NCBI RefSeq assembly: GCF_001189915.1 | Contig: NZ_LFLS01000003.1 | Coordinates: forward strand, 207,951 to 271,950 | Direction of reading: 5' to 3' | Source of the DNA: Herbaspirillum autotrophicum | Lineage (GTDB): Bacteria > Pseudomonadota > Gammaproteobacteria > Burkholderiales > Burkholderiaceae_D | Length of the DNA stretch: 64,000 bases | In this document: in pieces, positions 6,734 to 17,879 of the stretch | Layout of the letters: each line of letters begins with the position of its first letter | Position numbering within the stretch: the first letter of the stretch is position 1 | Translations under genes and position numbers: made by a program | The notes under the pieces: model-generated | The model's input: only the letters and a program-made list of their open reading frames with translations | What the model was told of the DNA's origin: nothing | The model's database searches: none

Positions 6734-9100
6734 ATGATTCACAGAAAAATAACAGTCGTCTCCGGCCATCCGGAGTCGCGCAATTACGCCGTGCGGATAA
6801 CCGCCGCCTCCGCTTTGGCCGTGGCACTGGCAGTCGCTGCGGCACCCTATCCGGTGCAGGCACAAGACGCCGCCGTGCAATTGAACATTCCGCGCCAGTC
6901 GCTCGGTAATGCCTTGTTGCAGCTCGGTCAGCAAACCTCATTGCAATTGCTGTACAACACCGGCGTCGTACAAGGCTGGAGCGCACCTGAAATTCAGGGA
7001 CGCTTTACCCCGGAAGAAGCTTTGCAACGCATGCTGAGCGGCACCAATATTGCGTTTGAACGCAATGGCAATACCATCACGCTGACCCGCAAGCTGCAAT
7101 CACAATCGCAGTTGACCACGGTCACGGTAGTGGGCAGCGCCGATGCCGCAGCGGCCTCGTATATTGCCAGGACCGACCACGCCACCAAACTGAATACGCC
7201 GCTGATCGAAACACCGCGCGCGATCTCGGTGGTGACCGCCGAACAGATCAAGACCCAGGCGCCGCGCTCACTGGAACAAGCACTGGCCTATACCTCTGGC
7301 GTCATCACCGAAAATGGCGGCGGCGGGGATACCCGCATGACCGGCGCCATCATTCGCGGTTTCTCGGATGGCAGCGCTTACTATAAAGACGGCTTGAAAC
7401 AGCTGTCGGCCGGCAGTTATGGCTCATGGAACGATCCGGTCAGCGAACTCGACAGCATCGAAGTGCTGAAAGGCCCGGCCTCCGTGTATTACGGACAGGG
7501 CCGTCCGGGCGGTGTGGTCAACGTCGTGACAAAAAAGCCGGAGGCTGCTCATGTCAACAGCGTCGGCTTGTCGTATGGCCGCTATAACCGGGTTGAAGCC
7601 ACCGCCGATCTGGGCGGCGCCATCGACAGCGACAACAAGGTTTTGTATCGTCTCAACATTCTGGGCCGCGACAGCGATGCGCGCACCATCGATTCACGCG
7701 ATGACCGCATTGCCATTGCTCCATCCCTGTTGTGGAACATTTCCGATCAAACCCGCATCACACTGCGCGCCCAGTATTCGCAGGAAAGAGGCACGCCGAA
7801 AACCTGGTGGCCGAGCCTGTTCGTCTCACCGGCGGTGATGGAGTTGCCGGCACAATGGACCGCCGGCGAACCGGCCTTCGATCATTTCAACCGCGATACC
7901 AAATCGATTGGGTATGCCTTCGAACACGACACCGATAACGGCTGGCGGCTGCGGCAAAATTTGCGTTACTCGGTGATCGATATCGATTACGCGCACGTCT
8001 ATGCGTCCGCGGTACAAGCTGACGGCAAAACCGTGGATCGCGGTTCGTTGGTACAGCAAACCCGTGGCAAGACACTGGCCATCGACAACCGCATTGAAAA
8101 AGATCTGGTGTGGGGCGACCTGCGCCACACGTTCTCGCTCGGTCTGGATTACCTCAAGTATCAGGAACGCGGCGGCCTGGGTTTTGGTTTCGACGTACCG
8201 ACGCTGAACATGCGCGCGCCTGTCTACGGTCAGTTCGTGCCGACGCCGGCCATGGACGAAAGCAATCTCGATCTGGAACAGACCGGCATTTACACGCTGA
8301 ATCAATTCAAACTCGGGCGCTGGGTTGCCAATCTGAGTCTGCGTCATGATACCGCCAAAACCACGCAGACCAGCACCACCCAACCGACCATCAGCGATAC
8401 CGCCGTCACCGGCAGCGCCGGCTTGCTGTACTTGTTCGACAGCGGTTTTGCGCCATATGTGAGCTACGCCACGTCGTTCGATCCGGCCACCGGCAGGCAA
8501 TTCAATGGCACGCCGTTCCAGCCGCGCAAAGGTGTGCAATATGAAGCCGGCCTGAAATATCAGCCACCCGGAAGCGAAGCATTCATCACTGCATCACTGT
8601 TTGAAATCACCCAGACCAATGTGTCGACCAGCGATCCGGATCATCCGCGTTTCAGCATTCAGACCGGCGAAGTGCGTTCGCGCGGTGTCGAACTCGAAGG
8701 AAAATTGCAACCGACCCGGGAAATCGCGATCCTGGCCAACTACACCTACGTTGATCCCAAGACCACCAAGAGTAACGATCCGCAACAAATCGGCAGACAA
8801 GCCGTCCAGACCGTGAAAAACACCGCCAGCATCTGGGTCGATTACCGGCCGCAACAACTTCCCGGCGTCATGCTGGCCGGCGGCGTGCGCTATCGTGGCA
8901 AGGCATTCTTCGGCAAAAGCAGTACCGGCGGCGATTACTTCGATCAGCCATTCACGCTGGCCGATGCCGCATTGGCCTATGAAACCACGCGCTACCGCCT
9001 GGCGCTCAACGTCAACAATCTGTTCAACAAGAAATATTTCACCTCGACCTTCCGCGGCGCGTCACGCGAAGCGGTACTCAGCGCCACGTATTACTGGTAA
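6734..9100 (+). CDS. TonB-dependent siderophore receptor with signalling (STN) domain
   Basis: A 788-residue outer-membrane receptor of the FpvA/FoxA type. Signal peptide about residues 20-43 (ending PVQAQ), secretin/TonB STN domain about 46-122 (AVQLNIPRQSLGNALLQLG ... GTNIAFERNGNTITLTRK), plug domain about 145-265 (LIETPRAISVVTAEQI, VLKGPASVYYGQGRPGG), then a 22-strand barrel ending in ATYYW, the aromatic C-terminus required for barrel assembly. The STN domain touches FecR, making this a transducing receptor: ferric siderophore outside leads to sigma activation inside. The ATG at 6734 starts a normal extended signal peptide. The siderophore is not evident from sequence. Confidence 0.93.
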   Translation: MIHRKITVVSGHPESRNYAVRITAASALAVALAVAAAPYPVQAQDAAVQLNIPRQSLGNALLQLGQQTSLQLLYNTGVVQGWSAPEIQGRFTPEEALQRMLSGTNIAFERNGNTITLTRKLQSQSQLTTVTVVGSADAAAASYIARTDHATKLNTPLIETPRAISVVTAEQIKTQAPRSLEQALAYTSGVITENGGGGDTRMTGAIIRGFSDGSAYYKDGLKQLSAGSYGSWNDPVSELDSIEVLKGPASVYYGQGRPGGVVNVVTKKPEAAHVNSVGLSYGRYNRVEATADLGGAIDSDNKVLYRLNILGRDSDARTIDSRDDRIAIAPSLLWNISDQTRITLRAQYSQERGTPKTWWPSLFVSPAVMELPAQWTAGEPAFDHFNRDTKSIGYAFEHDTDNGWRLRQNLRYSVIDIDYAHVYASAVQADGKTVDRGSLVQQTRGKTLAIDNRIEKDLVWGDLRHTFSLGLDYLKYQERGGLGFGFDVPTLNMRAPVYGQFVPTPAMDESNLDLEQTGIYTLNQFKLGRWVANLSLRHDTAKTTQTSTTQPTISDTAVTGSAGLLYLFDSGFAPYVSYATSFDPATGRQFNGTPFQPRKGVQYEAGLKYQPPGSEAFITASLFEITQTNVSTSDPDHPRFSIQTGEVRSRGVELEGKLQPTREIAILANYTYVDPKTTKSNDPQQIGRQAVQTVKNTASIWVDYRPQQLPGVMLAGGVRYRGKAFFGKSSTGGDYFDQPFTLADAALAYETTRYRLALNVNNLFNKKYFTSTFRGASREAVLSATYYW

Positions 9101-9117
9101 TTTCTGCCTGTACGCAC

Positions 9118-9151
9118 GGCGGGCCTGCTTGCCAGGCCCGCCATCTTTCTT
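9118..9151 (+). terminator. Terminator after the siderophore receptor gene
   Basis: Perfect 10-bp stem GGCGGGCCTG / CAGGCCCGCC with loop CTTGC, followed by ATCTTTCTT, 17 bp after the receptor stop. Confidence 0.8.
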
Positions 9152-9491
9152 CCGTCACGCCCCCCCGCTCCTGACACTCCGATCCGCAGCGCTGATGCCA
9201 AGCGCCACCGTTTTCGCACCATCGCCGGCAAAAATCGTCGAAAACACAGCAAAAAGGCAAAAGTCCCGGCTTCGGAGTAAACTAGCGGCTGATTTTTTGT
9301 CGAGCACACAAGTGCAAATCCGAATAAACTTCTTCCCCTGAGAGAAATTGCGTTCCCGGACCGCCATGGCGCGCTCCCCGATGACAATTTCCCGGCTAAT
9401 TCTGTTCGCCATTAACTAGCCCCGATACAATAGAACCCGCACAGCAAGCACACATCAACATATCAATATACCAACAGCAAGGAACAACATC
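9152..9491. other. Intergenic region before icd; no gene seen
   Basis: About 340 bp without a convincing coding frame on either strand. It must hold the promoter of the isocitrate dehydrogenase gene; AAGGAAC at 9479-9485 is its ribosome binding site. No dyad or operator stands out. Confidence 0.6.
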
Positions 9492-11726
<2,235 letters not shown>

Positions 11727-11785
11727 TGCAACGCCATGCCGGCCGGCAATTCAACAGGCCGGCATGATTACGCATCCGTCATCAG

Positions 11786-11819
11786 CAACGGCAGGCCGCA
11801 AGGTCTGCCGTTGTTGTTT
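11786..11819 (+). terminator. Terminator-like hairpin after icd
   Basis: CAACGGCAG (11786-11794) pairs with CTGCCGTTG (11805-11813) across a 10-nt loop, followed by TTGTTT. A second 10-bp dyad, CATGCCGGCC / GGCCGGCATG (11735-11744 and 11757-11766), lies between it and the icd stop but lacks a T-run. Confidence 0.65.
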
Positions 11820-11830
11820 CCGGACCCGGC

Positions 11831-12073
11831 TCAGGGCCACGCTGTATCTTGAAAAATATTGCGCGCACTTTTGAAATTCAACATCGTGCGCGATGAACGT
11901 CCGTTGAGTACCTGCATGCGCCAGCGGTCCTGCAAATACAGCGCGTGCAGCGCCGGCACATGCTGATTGACCACTTCCTGACTGATGGCCAGCTTCTGGC
12001 CGAAGCCGACTCCCGCACACCCCGCAACAAACGCGGCGACCGAAGCCATGGCTACGCTGGTTTCGTTTTTCAT
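11831..12073 (-). CDS. Small hypothetical protein with N-terminal hydrophobic segment
   Basis: An 80-residue frame with a strong ribosome binding site (GGGAGCGAAAAATG). Residues 7-24 are hydrophobic (SVAMASVAAFVAGCAGVGFG) and contain a cysteine in AGCAG, so it could be exported, membrane-anchored, or a poor lipoprotein. The rest is polar (RWRMQVLNGRSSRTMLNFKS). I recognise no family. The gene stands alone, convergent with icd, with a striking 21-bp tandem repeat in its upstream region. Confidence 0.5.
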   Translation of the reverse strand: MKNETSVAMASVAAFVAGCAGVGFGQKLAISQEVVNQHVPALHALYLQDRWRMQVLNGRSSRTMLNFKSARNIFQDTAWP

Positions 12074-12088
12074 TTTTCGCTCCCGGTG

Positions 12089-12130
12089 TTTCTGTACCAA
12101 TGCGACATCCTGCTGTAACGATGCGACATC
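12089..12130 (-). repeat. Two tandem 21-bp direct repeats upstream of the 80-residue protein gene
   Basis: On the minus strand, two adjacent 21-bp units each begin GATGTCGCAT and continue to TACAG, the first at 12130-12110 and the second at 12109-12089. They agree at 16 of the first 18 positions. The 21-bp period is two helical turns, placing the copies on the same DNA face 16 bp upstream of the ATG. Looks like a regulator site or promoter-proximal operator; identity unknown. Confidence 0.6.
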
Positions 12131-12337
12131 TGATCAGACAAGTATAGTCAACGGGATTCAGATTATTAGTTTTTCCATAATTAAATTGTAACCGGCAGCG
12201 CTGGTCATCAGGCTGCCGCTCACGATCTGTTTCCGTGTTGAAATCAAGATTGCCCGAGCGAAAGCACGGCTGTCCGTTTTCCGGGATAGTAGAATAAGCG
12301 CCATCGCCATCCGGCCAACCCACCCTCCTTGTCACTG
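12131..12337. other. Divergent intergenic region; no gene seen
   Basis: AT-rich stretch between the 80-residue protein gene and the exported protein at 12338. It probably holds promoters for both; no coding frame is convincing. Confidence 0.5.
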
Positions 12338-13288
12338 ATGAATCCTCGCTTCCGCCATGTTCTGCCAACCGCTGCCGCGTGCCTGCTCTCATCCGGCATG
12401 TTGCTTGCCCCCGCCACGGCGCAAACCACCGTCCCCTCGCTGGACAAAGCGCGTGGCGCCATCAAGAATGCCGATGCGCGCGCCTCGTTCGATCAGCAAA
12501 TGGGTTCGGCGCCGATCCCGGATGGCTTCGGCACGCAACTACCGGCCGGGTTCAGCCGCGAGCTGCTGTTGTCGCAACTGACACCGGGTATCGACCGCAA
12601 ACGGGTGGTACTGACCGGTGCCAAAGCCTGGCCGCAACGCCCCGGGGGCTACGTCGCAGTGGCCTGTCTGGCGGCATCGGCAGAACAGGCACAGCGCGCG
12701 TTGCGTTATCCGTCGTCGCAATGCGATGGCGAAAACGACAGCAGCGGCAACGAAATCTGGTTCGGCGTATTCGACCGCGCGGCCGACGGCAGCGTGCAAC
12801 TGGTGGCGCGCACGGAAGCGGCAGTGACCGCCGGCACCGATTGGGGCCACACCAATATCGATATGCCGCAAGCCATGGAACTGGACGATAGCAAAACGCC
12901 GCCGCTGAGCCGGCCGCAAAGCTGGCAGCGGTTTGACTTTGCGCGCTACCAGTTGCGCAACGGCGATACCGCGTTCGGCGTGCGTGCCGGCTGGTCGGAA
13001 GGATATGCCGGCGGCGGTGCCTCATTCGAGGCGCTGTACCTGTTCCATATCGATGGCAAGGCATTGCGCGTGGTGTTCGCACAACCGATGATGTTCAACA
13101 AGATGATTGCCGGTGACTGGCATAAAGATGGCACCCGCAGTCACGACCTGACCGACGGCAGCAATACGCTCAATGTCTTGCCGGGCACGACGGCCGGCTA
13201 CCACGATCTGCAATTGCGCGAGCGTAACGGAAAATGGCGCCAGACATGGCGCTGGTCGGAAGCCAGCCAGGCATATCAGTTGCAATAA
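12338..13288 (+). CDS. Exported protein of unknown function
   Basis: A 316-residue protein with a clear signal peptide (HVLPTAAACLLSSGMLLAPATA then QTTVPS, cleavage about residue 29) and no further membrane segments, so probably periplasmic. The mature part has three short cysteines-containing or acidic loops (PSSQCDGENDSSGNEIWFGVFDRAADG) and ends in beta-rich sequence (YHDLQLRERNGKWRQTWRWS). I do not recognise the family. The ATG at 12338 is chosen over a TTG three codons earlier. No operon partner is close. Confidence 0.6.
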   Translation: MNPRFRHVLPTAAACLLSSGMLLAPATAQTTVPSLDKARGAIKNADARASFDQQMGSAPIPDGFGTQLPAGFSRELLLSQLTPGIDRKRVVLTGAKAWPQRPGGYVAVACLAASAEQAQRALRYPSSQCDGENDSSGNEIWFGVFDRAADGSVQLVARTEAAVTAGTDWGHTNIDMPQAMELDDSKTPPLSRPQSWQRFDFARYQLRNGDTAFGVRAGWSEGYAGGGASFEALYLFHIDGKALRVVFAQPMMFNKMIAGDWHKDGTRSHDLTDGSNTLNVLPGTTAGYHDLQLRERNGKWRQTWRWSEASQAYQLQ

Positions 13289-13411
13289 ACTGGCCGGCAA
13301 TGTTTGTCCGCGCCGTTTTTTTCATCCGGCATACCGCGCGGACACATCCGGCGCTACACTAACGCCGGCACCAATCAGCCCCATGAAAACGACCACAACA
13401 AAAGACCACTC

Positions 13412-13570
13412 ATGAAAAAAGTCATCTCCAGCATTTTGATTGCCGTCATTCTCTTTTTTCTGCTGCCACTGATCACCCGCTATTTCCCGCAACATCGCGT
13501 GCTGGTATGGGCCGTGACGGCCGGCGTGGTTTCCTATCTGGTGGCGTTGCTAATGGAACGCGTGAACTGA
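13412..13570 (+). CDS. Very small membrane protein (52 residues)
   Basis: Starts MKKVISSILIAVILFFLL and has two hydrophobic helices (about residues 4-19 and 30-46) separated by TRYFPQHR, ending with MERVN. The positive residues at the N-terminus place that end in the cytoplasm. Ribosome binding is weak (AAAGACCACTC). Short two-helix proteins of this kind are common and uncharacterised; no function can be given. Confidence 0.5.
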   Translation: MKKVISSILIAVILFFLLPLITRYFPQHRVLVWAVTAGVVSYLVALLMERVN

Positions 13571-13582
13571 CTTGGTGATACA

Positions 13583-13610
13583 TCGTGTGCAACACCCTTG
13601 CTGCACACGA
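13583..13610. terminator. Hairpin between the small membrane protein and the porin gene
   Basis: TCGTGTGCA (13583-13591) pairs with TGCACACGA (13602-13610) across 10 nt. It lies between two convergent genes and may end transcription of either, but no clear T-run follows on either strand. Confidence 0.4.
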
Positions 13611-13634
13611 TAAACACACGCTGCTGAACGGCGA

Positions 13635-14723
13635 TCAGAACGTGTGACGGACACCGGTCATGATACCGAGCTGGTTCATGCCAACCCCGACCGTACCGCC
13701 GGCATCCACCGCAATCGCTGCGTTGCCGCCGTTCTTGATGTAACCGACCGAGGTGTACAAGGCAGTCCGCCTGGACAGGTTATAGGTCAGCCGCGCCACC
13801 GACAGCGTCGAGACATTCGACGTGCCATTGAATTTCAGACGCGACACCTGCGCATCCAGGACCCACGCGGTCAGGAACGGATAGCTCACTCCCAGGTAAT
13901 ACAAATCGGAATCGCTATTGACAGCGGTCTGGGTCTTGCGATCCAGTACGCCCAGCCCGATGCGGGTATCGCCCACCATGAAGTAACCATGCACGCCGAT
14001 GCGGCGGTCGGTGTAGCTGCTGTTATTCAAACCGCCGGTAGCGTTGGTATTGCCATTCATGGTGTCGTACGCGAGGTTGACGCCAAAGGCCTTGTTGTCA
14101 TATCCCAGCAATGCCGTCATCTGGCGGCACGCCTTGCTGTCGCCGGCCACTTCGCCGGCGCAATTGGTGGCGGCCGGACCACCGGCGGCCGACGCATCGC
14201 GACCGAAGCTGTAGGTAGCGCCCACCGTGACATCAGAAAACGTGCCGAGGTAACCAATCGAATTATCGCTGCGGGCGTTCGGCAGATAGGCGTCCAGATT
14301 ACCGATGCTGTGAATGTTCGGCCCCATCACGTCGGACTTGAAGGTCGACAGATACGTCATGTTGACCTGGCGACCGAGCATGACACTGTTGCCGGCATTT
14401 TTCAGACCGACATACGACTGCCGGCCGAACAGCCGGTTGCCCTGCCCCATGGCACCAGTATCGACGGCCAGTCCGGCTTCCAGCACAAACATCGCTTGCA
14501 GTCCGCCGCCCAGATCTTCGGTGCCCTTGAAGCCGATGCGCGATGGGAATGAGCCGGTCAGCGACGGCATCTTGATCACCGAATTGCCGGCTGCGTTGGC
14601 ATTGGTCACGTACTCGATACCGGTATCGATCAAACCGTAAACCACAACCTGCGACTGCGCCAGCGCCGTGTGCGACAACAATGCTGCCGACGTGGCGATG
14701 GCGGCATAAGCGAATTTATTCAT
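13635..14723 (-). CDS. Gram-negative porin (Omp32/OpcP-like)
   Basis: A 362-residue outer-membrane protein: signal peptide AYAAIATSAALLSHTALA then QSQVVVYGLIDTGIEYVTN, the usual start of betaproteobacterial general porins. It continues with GFKGTEDLGGGLQAMFVLEAG, LFGRQSYVGLKNAGNSVMLGRQ, and ends with GVRHTF, the C-terminal Phe needed by the Bam machinery. It forms trimeric diffusion channels. It is on the same strand as the aromatic-acid operons upstream and has one copy of their shared 15-bp motif in front, so it probably serves as the outer-membrane entry for the substrate of that pathway. Confidence 0.93.
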   Translation of the reverse strand: MNKFAYAAIATSAALLSHTALAQSQVVVYGLIDTGIEYVTNANAAGNSVIKMPSLTGSFPSRIGFKGTEDLGGGLQAMFVLEAGLAVDTGAMGQGNRLFGRQSYVGLKNAGNSVMLGRQVNMTYLSTFKSDVMGPNIHSIGNLDAYLPNARSDNSIGYLGTFSDVTVGATYSFGRDASAAGGPAATNCAGEVAGDSKACRQMTALLGYDNKAFGVNLAYDTMNGNTNATGGLNNSSYTDRRIGVHGYFMVGDTRIGLGVLDRKTQTAVNSDSDLYYLGVSYPFLTAWVLDAQVSRLKFNGTSNVSTLSVARLTYNLSRRTALYTSVGYIKNGGNAAIAVDAGGTVGVGMNQLGIMTGVRHTF

Positions 14724-14827
14724 TGACGGGTCTCCTCCAGAGTTTTTATCGTATTGATTTTTGAGTTGCGCAGATCACATGCATCAGCCCGGTTGGCAGG
14801 GTCGATGTGCATGACAAAGCGTGAGTC

Positions 14828-14891
14828 ATTCTAGCGAGCGGACCTGCGCTGATAATTGCTGATTGCCGCGAGCGCGATCTAATTTGTTTAT
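14828..14891 (-). promoter_or_regulatory. Motif A and promoter of the porin gene
   Basis: On the minus strand ATAAACAAATTAGAT occupies 14891-14877, and a -10-like TAGAAT occupies 14833-14828, 43 nt further on. The -35 position (ATTATC) is poor, suggesting activator dependence. The same motif and spacing recur before galB, the binding-protein gene and the DUF1932 gene. Confidence 0.7.
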
Positions 14892-14925
14892 GCCGCGCCG
14901 GCGACTGGTGAACACAGCAAGAGCG

Positions 14926-15345
14926 TCAGATCCAGAAGCAACCGCGACGCTGTGAAAATTTCCAGCCGTCGACAGTCAGTTGAAATCGGTCGCGAAACGT
15001 CCCCGGCATCGGCGGCTTGTCCGGCGCGGCAATCGCGGTGGCCGACGGCGCGGAACGGCTTGCCGACAGCAGCAGTATTCTGGAGCGCGCATGTGCCAGT
15101 TGCGCATGTTCAACGCTGACCATGACGTCGCTGCAACTATGGAATGTGCGGATATCCGGCGCGCGACTGCGGAACGATGCCAGTATTGCGGCATGTCCCT
15201 GCAATGGAGTGTCGGGCGCGGATGGCCGGTACAGCACCGCGTCGTCGGTGAACAATTGAATCAGCGCATCGAAATCGCGTTCGTCATTCAAATAGGCGTA
15301 GCGATAAATCAGTTGTTCACAGGTGCGAATGATGTCGGTCGTCAT
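14926..15345 (-). CDS. SnoaL/NTF2-like small protein, last gene of the gal-liv operon
   Basis: A 139-residue protein with the cone-shaped NTF2 fold pattern: IIRTCEQLIYRYAYLNDERDFDALIQLFTDDAVLYRP, then GHAAILASFRSRAPDIRTFHSC, and a final strand pattern FRDRFQLTVDGWKFSQRR. Members include isomerases, dehydratases and the small (beta) subunits of ring-hydroxylating oxygenases, although the latter are usually longer (160-180). It starts 8 bp after the livF stop, so it is cotranscribed with the gallate-type genes and transporter; a role as accessory enzyme or isomerase for the pathway is inferred only. The ATG at 15345 avoids overlap with livF. Confidence 0.8.
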   Translation of the reverse strand: MTTDIIRTCEQLIYRYAYLNDERDFDALIQLFTDDAVLYRPSAPDTPLQGHAAILASFRSRAPDIRTFHSCSDVMVSVEHAQLAHARSRILLLSASRSAPSATAIAAPDKPPMPGTFRDRFQLTVDGWKFSQRRGCFWI

Positions 15346-15353
15346 CGCTGCAC

Positions 15354-16103
15354 TCAACTGACCAGTTGCAGATGCGGTGGCGATCCGTCACCGGCGGCTT
15401 CGCTTTGCGCCAGTCCGAGCAGGCAATGCATTTGCGCTTCATCCTGCAACAACACATCGCTGCGGCCCTGATGGATGATGCGGCCACGATCCAACACCAC
15501 GACCCGGTCCGTCACTTCCAGCGCCAGATGTGCATGCTGCTCGACCAGAATCAGGGTCAGTCCGGTTTGCTTGAGTTGTTTGACGGCGTCCAGCAAGATA
15601 TCCATCATGATCGGCGACAAGCCTTCCAGCGGCTCATCCAGCAACAGCAAGGCCGGATTGCCCACCAATGCGCGCGCCATCGACAGCATCTGCTGCTCGC
15701 CGCCGGACAATTGATTGCCGTAGTTGCCGCGCCGTTCCTGCAAGCGCGGGAACAAGGCGTAGATGCGCGCAATATCCCATTCGCCGGGACGCGCCGCGAC
15801 ACGCAGATTCTGCTCGACCGTCAGCGACGGAAAGATTTCGCGCTCTTGCGGCACATAACCGAGCCCCTTGCGATTGCGCTGATAGCTCGGCAGGTTGCCG
15901 ATGTCCTTGCCGCCGAAGGCAATGCTGCCCTTGCTGACCGTGGTCAATCCCATCAGGCTCGCCAGCAAGGTACTTTTACCAACGCCGTTGCGTCCCAGCA
16001 GACTGACCGCTTCACCGCGCGCGATGTCGAGCGACAGATCGTCGATCACCACGGCATCGCGATAACCGGCCGTCAGATTGTTTACGCTGAGCAGATCAAG
16101 CAT
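15354..16103 (-). CDS. livF: LivF-type ABC transporter ATP-binding protein
   Basis: A 249-residue ABC ATPase: Walker A GRNGVGKST (about residues 37-45), signature NQLSGGEQQMLSMARAL, Walker B LLLLDEPLEG, and the switch histidine in LILVEQHAH. EIFPSLTVEQNL is typical of LivF. It energises a branched-chain-amino-acid-type (HAAT family) importer. The ATG at 16103 overlaps the end of livG by 8 bp; a longer frame to 16133 lies inside livG. Being in one operon with galBCD, the transporter most likely carries an aromatic acid rather than leucine, a known use of this family. Confidence 0.92.
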   Translation of the reverse strand: MLDLLSVNNLTAGYRDAVVIDDLSLDIARGEAVSLLGRNGVGKSTLLASLMGLTTVSKGSIAFGGKDIGNLPSYQRNRKGLGYVPQEREIFPSLTVEQNLRVAARPGEWDIARIYALFPRLQERRGNYGNQLSGGEQQMLSMARALVGNPALLLLDEPLEGLSPIMMDILLDAVKQLKQTGLTLILVEQHAHLALEVTDRVVVLDRGRIIHQGRSDVLLQDEAQMHCLLGLAQSEAAGDGSPPHLQLVS

Positions 16104-16878
16104 GACGTCGCCCCAGATAAACGTTGCGGACACGGTCGTCGGCGCGGATCTCGGCCGGCGTCCCTTCGGTCAGGATGCCGCCCTCCACCAGTACCGTAAT
16201 TTTTTTGGCGAAACGAAATACCAGATTCATATCGTGCTCGATGAACAAAATGGAAATGTGTTCCGGCAAGCGTTCCAGCAAATCCAGAATGATGCCGCTT
16301 TCACCGTTCGGAATGCCGGCCGCCGGCTCGTCCAGCAACAACACTTGCGGCTTGAGCGCCAGTGCAATCGCGATTTCAACCATGCGGCGCTGACCGTAAG
16401 CCAGTTGATTCACCGGTCTTGCCGCCAGCGCCAGCAATCCGAGTTGATCCAGCAACAATGCCGCTTGCTCGACCAGCGCCGCATGCTTGCCGGTCTTGCC
16501 CCACACCTTCCAGCCGAGGCCGAGACGCTGGGCAATCGGAATCGCCACGTTCTCGGCCACCGTCAGTTCGGTGAACAAGGTATTGATCTGAAAAGTCCGG
16601 GCCAGTCCCGCCGCCACCCGATGCTGCGGCGTGGTCTGCGTGACTTCTTTGCCATCCAGAAAAATCGTGCCGGAAGTCGGCGCCGTCACGCCAGTCACCA
16701 GATTGACGAAGGTGGTCTTGCCGGCACCGTTGGGACCGATCAAGGCATGGCGGGCACCGCGCGCGATTTTGAAATCGATATCCCGGGTCACTTCGATTGC
16801 GCCGTAGCGTTTGCACAGATTGTGGGTTTCCAGTACATAGGCTGGTGTCTGTTGTGTCGTCTGCGTTGTTTGCATCAT
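16096..16878 (-). CDS. livG: LivG-type ABC transporter ATP-binding protein
   Basis: A 260-residue ABC ATPase with Walker A GPNGAGKTT, the LivG-typical insert RTFQINTLFTELTVAENVAIP, signature-region variant LAYGQRRMVEIAIALAL (LAYGQ in place of LSGGQ, normal for LivG), Walker B VLLLDEPAAGIPN, and IEHDMNLVF. It pairs with LivF to drive uptake. Its start overlaps the livM stop in an ATGA-type junction, so translation is coupled. Confidence 0.93.
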   Translation of the reverse strand: MMQTTQTTQQTPAYVLETHNLCKRYGAIEVTRDIDFKIARGARHALIGPNGAGKTTFVNLVTGVTAPTSGTIFLDGKEVTQTTPQHRVAAGLARTFQINTLFTELTVAENVAIPIAQRLGLGWKVWGKTGKHAALVEQAALLLDQLGLLALAARPVNQLAYGQRRMVEIAIALALKPQVLLLDEPAAGIPNGESGIILDLLERLPEHISILFIEHDMNLVFRFAKKITVLVEGGILTEGTPAEIRADDRVRNVYLGRRHA

Positions 16879-17879
16879 TTGCTTTGCTCCACCTTGGCGC
16901 CGGTGCAGCGCGACCAGATGCCGGCACCCAGCATCAATAAACCACCGGGGGCGAAACGCACCATCAAGATCAGGGCGATGCCGACAAAGAACATCCAGTG
17001 AAACGGATCGATTGCGGCCGCCCGGTCCAGCAACAGCATGTACAGCGGAATCCCGATGAAGGCGCCATACAGCCGGCCGACGCCACCGATGATCAGCATG
17101 ATCAGAATGTTGCCCGACAGTTGAAAGGTCAGCAGATCAAGACTGACGGTCTTGGTGATCTGCGCACTGAGCGCGCCGGCCACACCGGCAATCGCGGCCG
17201 AAATGGTATAGGCCAGAATCAGCCGCGCATGCACCGGCGTACCGACCAGCAACATGCGCCGCGGATTTTCGCGGATGCCCCGAATCGACAAACCGAATGG
17301 TGAGTTGGCAACGATACGCACCACGATGAACATCAGGAACAACACCGCCAGCGCATAAAGGTAAGCGGTCTTTCCATACAAATCGAATGAAAACAATCCC
17401 AGCAACGGTGCCGTATCCATGCCAGACAAACCGTCCGCGCCACCGGTCACATCGCGCCAGGTATTGGCCACTTCATGCAAGACCACGGTGGTCACCATGG
17501 TCAGCATCAGCAACGCCAGACCATTGGTACGCAACAGCATCCAGCCGGATATCAGACCGATGACACCGGCTATCACCGCTGCCACCAGCAATCCGCTCAA
17601 GGGCTCGGGTGAGATGTGCAATGAGTAATAACCGGCAGCGTAAGCGCCGACGCCAAAGAACGCGGCATGCCCGAGGGTATTGATGCCGGCAAAGCCCAGG
17701 GCCAGATCGAGCGAGATGCCGAAAATCACCATGATCAGGATTTGCGCGCCAATCGACATATAGGTGTCGAACAAGAAGAATGCCGCCAGCGCAATCACCC
17801 ACGGCAACGCATCGGCCGGCCGGATGCGGTAAAACGGCAAGGCGGCGGCAGGCAACAGTTTTTCGCGTATCGGTTTCAT
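16875..17879 (-). CDS. livM: LivM-type ABC transporter permease
   Basis: A 334-residue inner-membrane permease with about nine hydrophobic segments and the LivM signature stretch LGFAGINTLGHAAFFGVGAYAAGY near residues 60-85. It also has RIVANSPFGLSIRGIRENPRRM (the cytoplasmic coupling loop) and LIIGGVGRLYGAFIGIPLYMLL. The start is the ATG at 17879, which overlaps the livH stop in an ATGA junction. An open frame continues upstream without stops through livH, but that part is out of frame with livH's protein and not coding. Confidence 0.93.
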   Translation of the reverse strand: MKPIREKLLPAAALPFYRIRPADALPWVIALAAFFLFDTYMSIGAQILIMVIFGISLDLALGFAGINTLGHAAFFGVGAYAAGYYSLHISPEPLSGLLVAAVIAGVIGLISGWMLLRTNGLALLMLTMVTTVVLHEVANTWRDVTGGADGLSGMDTAPLLGLFSFDLYGKTAYLYALAVLFLMFIVVRIVANSPFGLSIRGIRENPRRMLLVGTPVHARLILAYTISAAIAGVAGALSAQITKTVSLDLLTFQLSGNILIMLIIGGVGRLYGAFIGIPLYMLLLDRAAAIDPFHWMFFVGIALILMVRFAPGGLLMLGAGIWSRCTGAKVEQSK

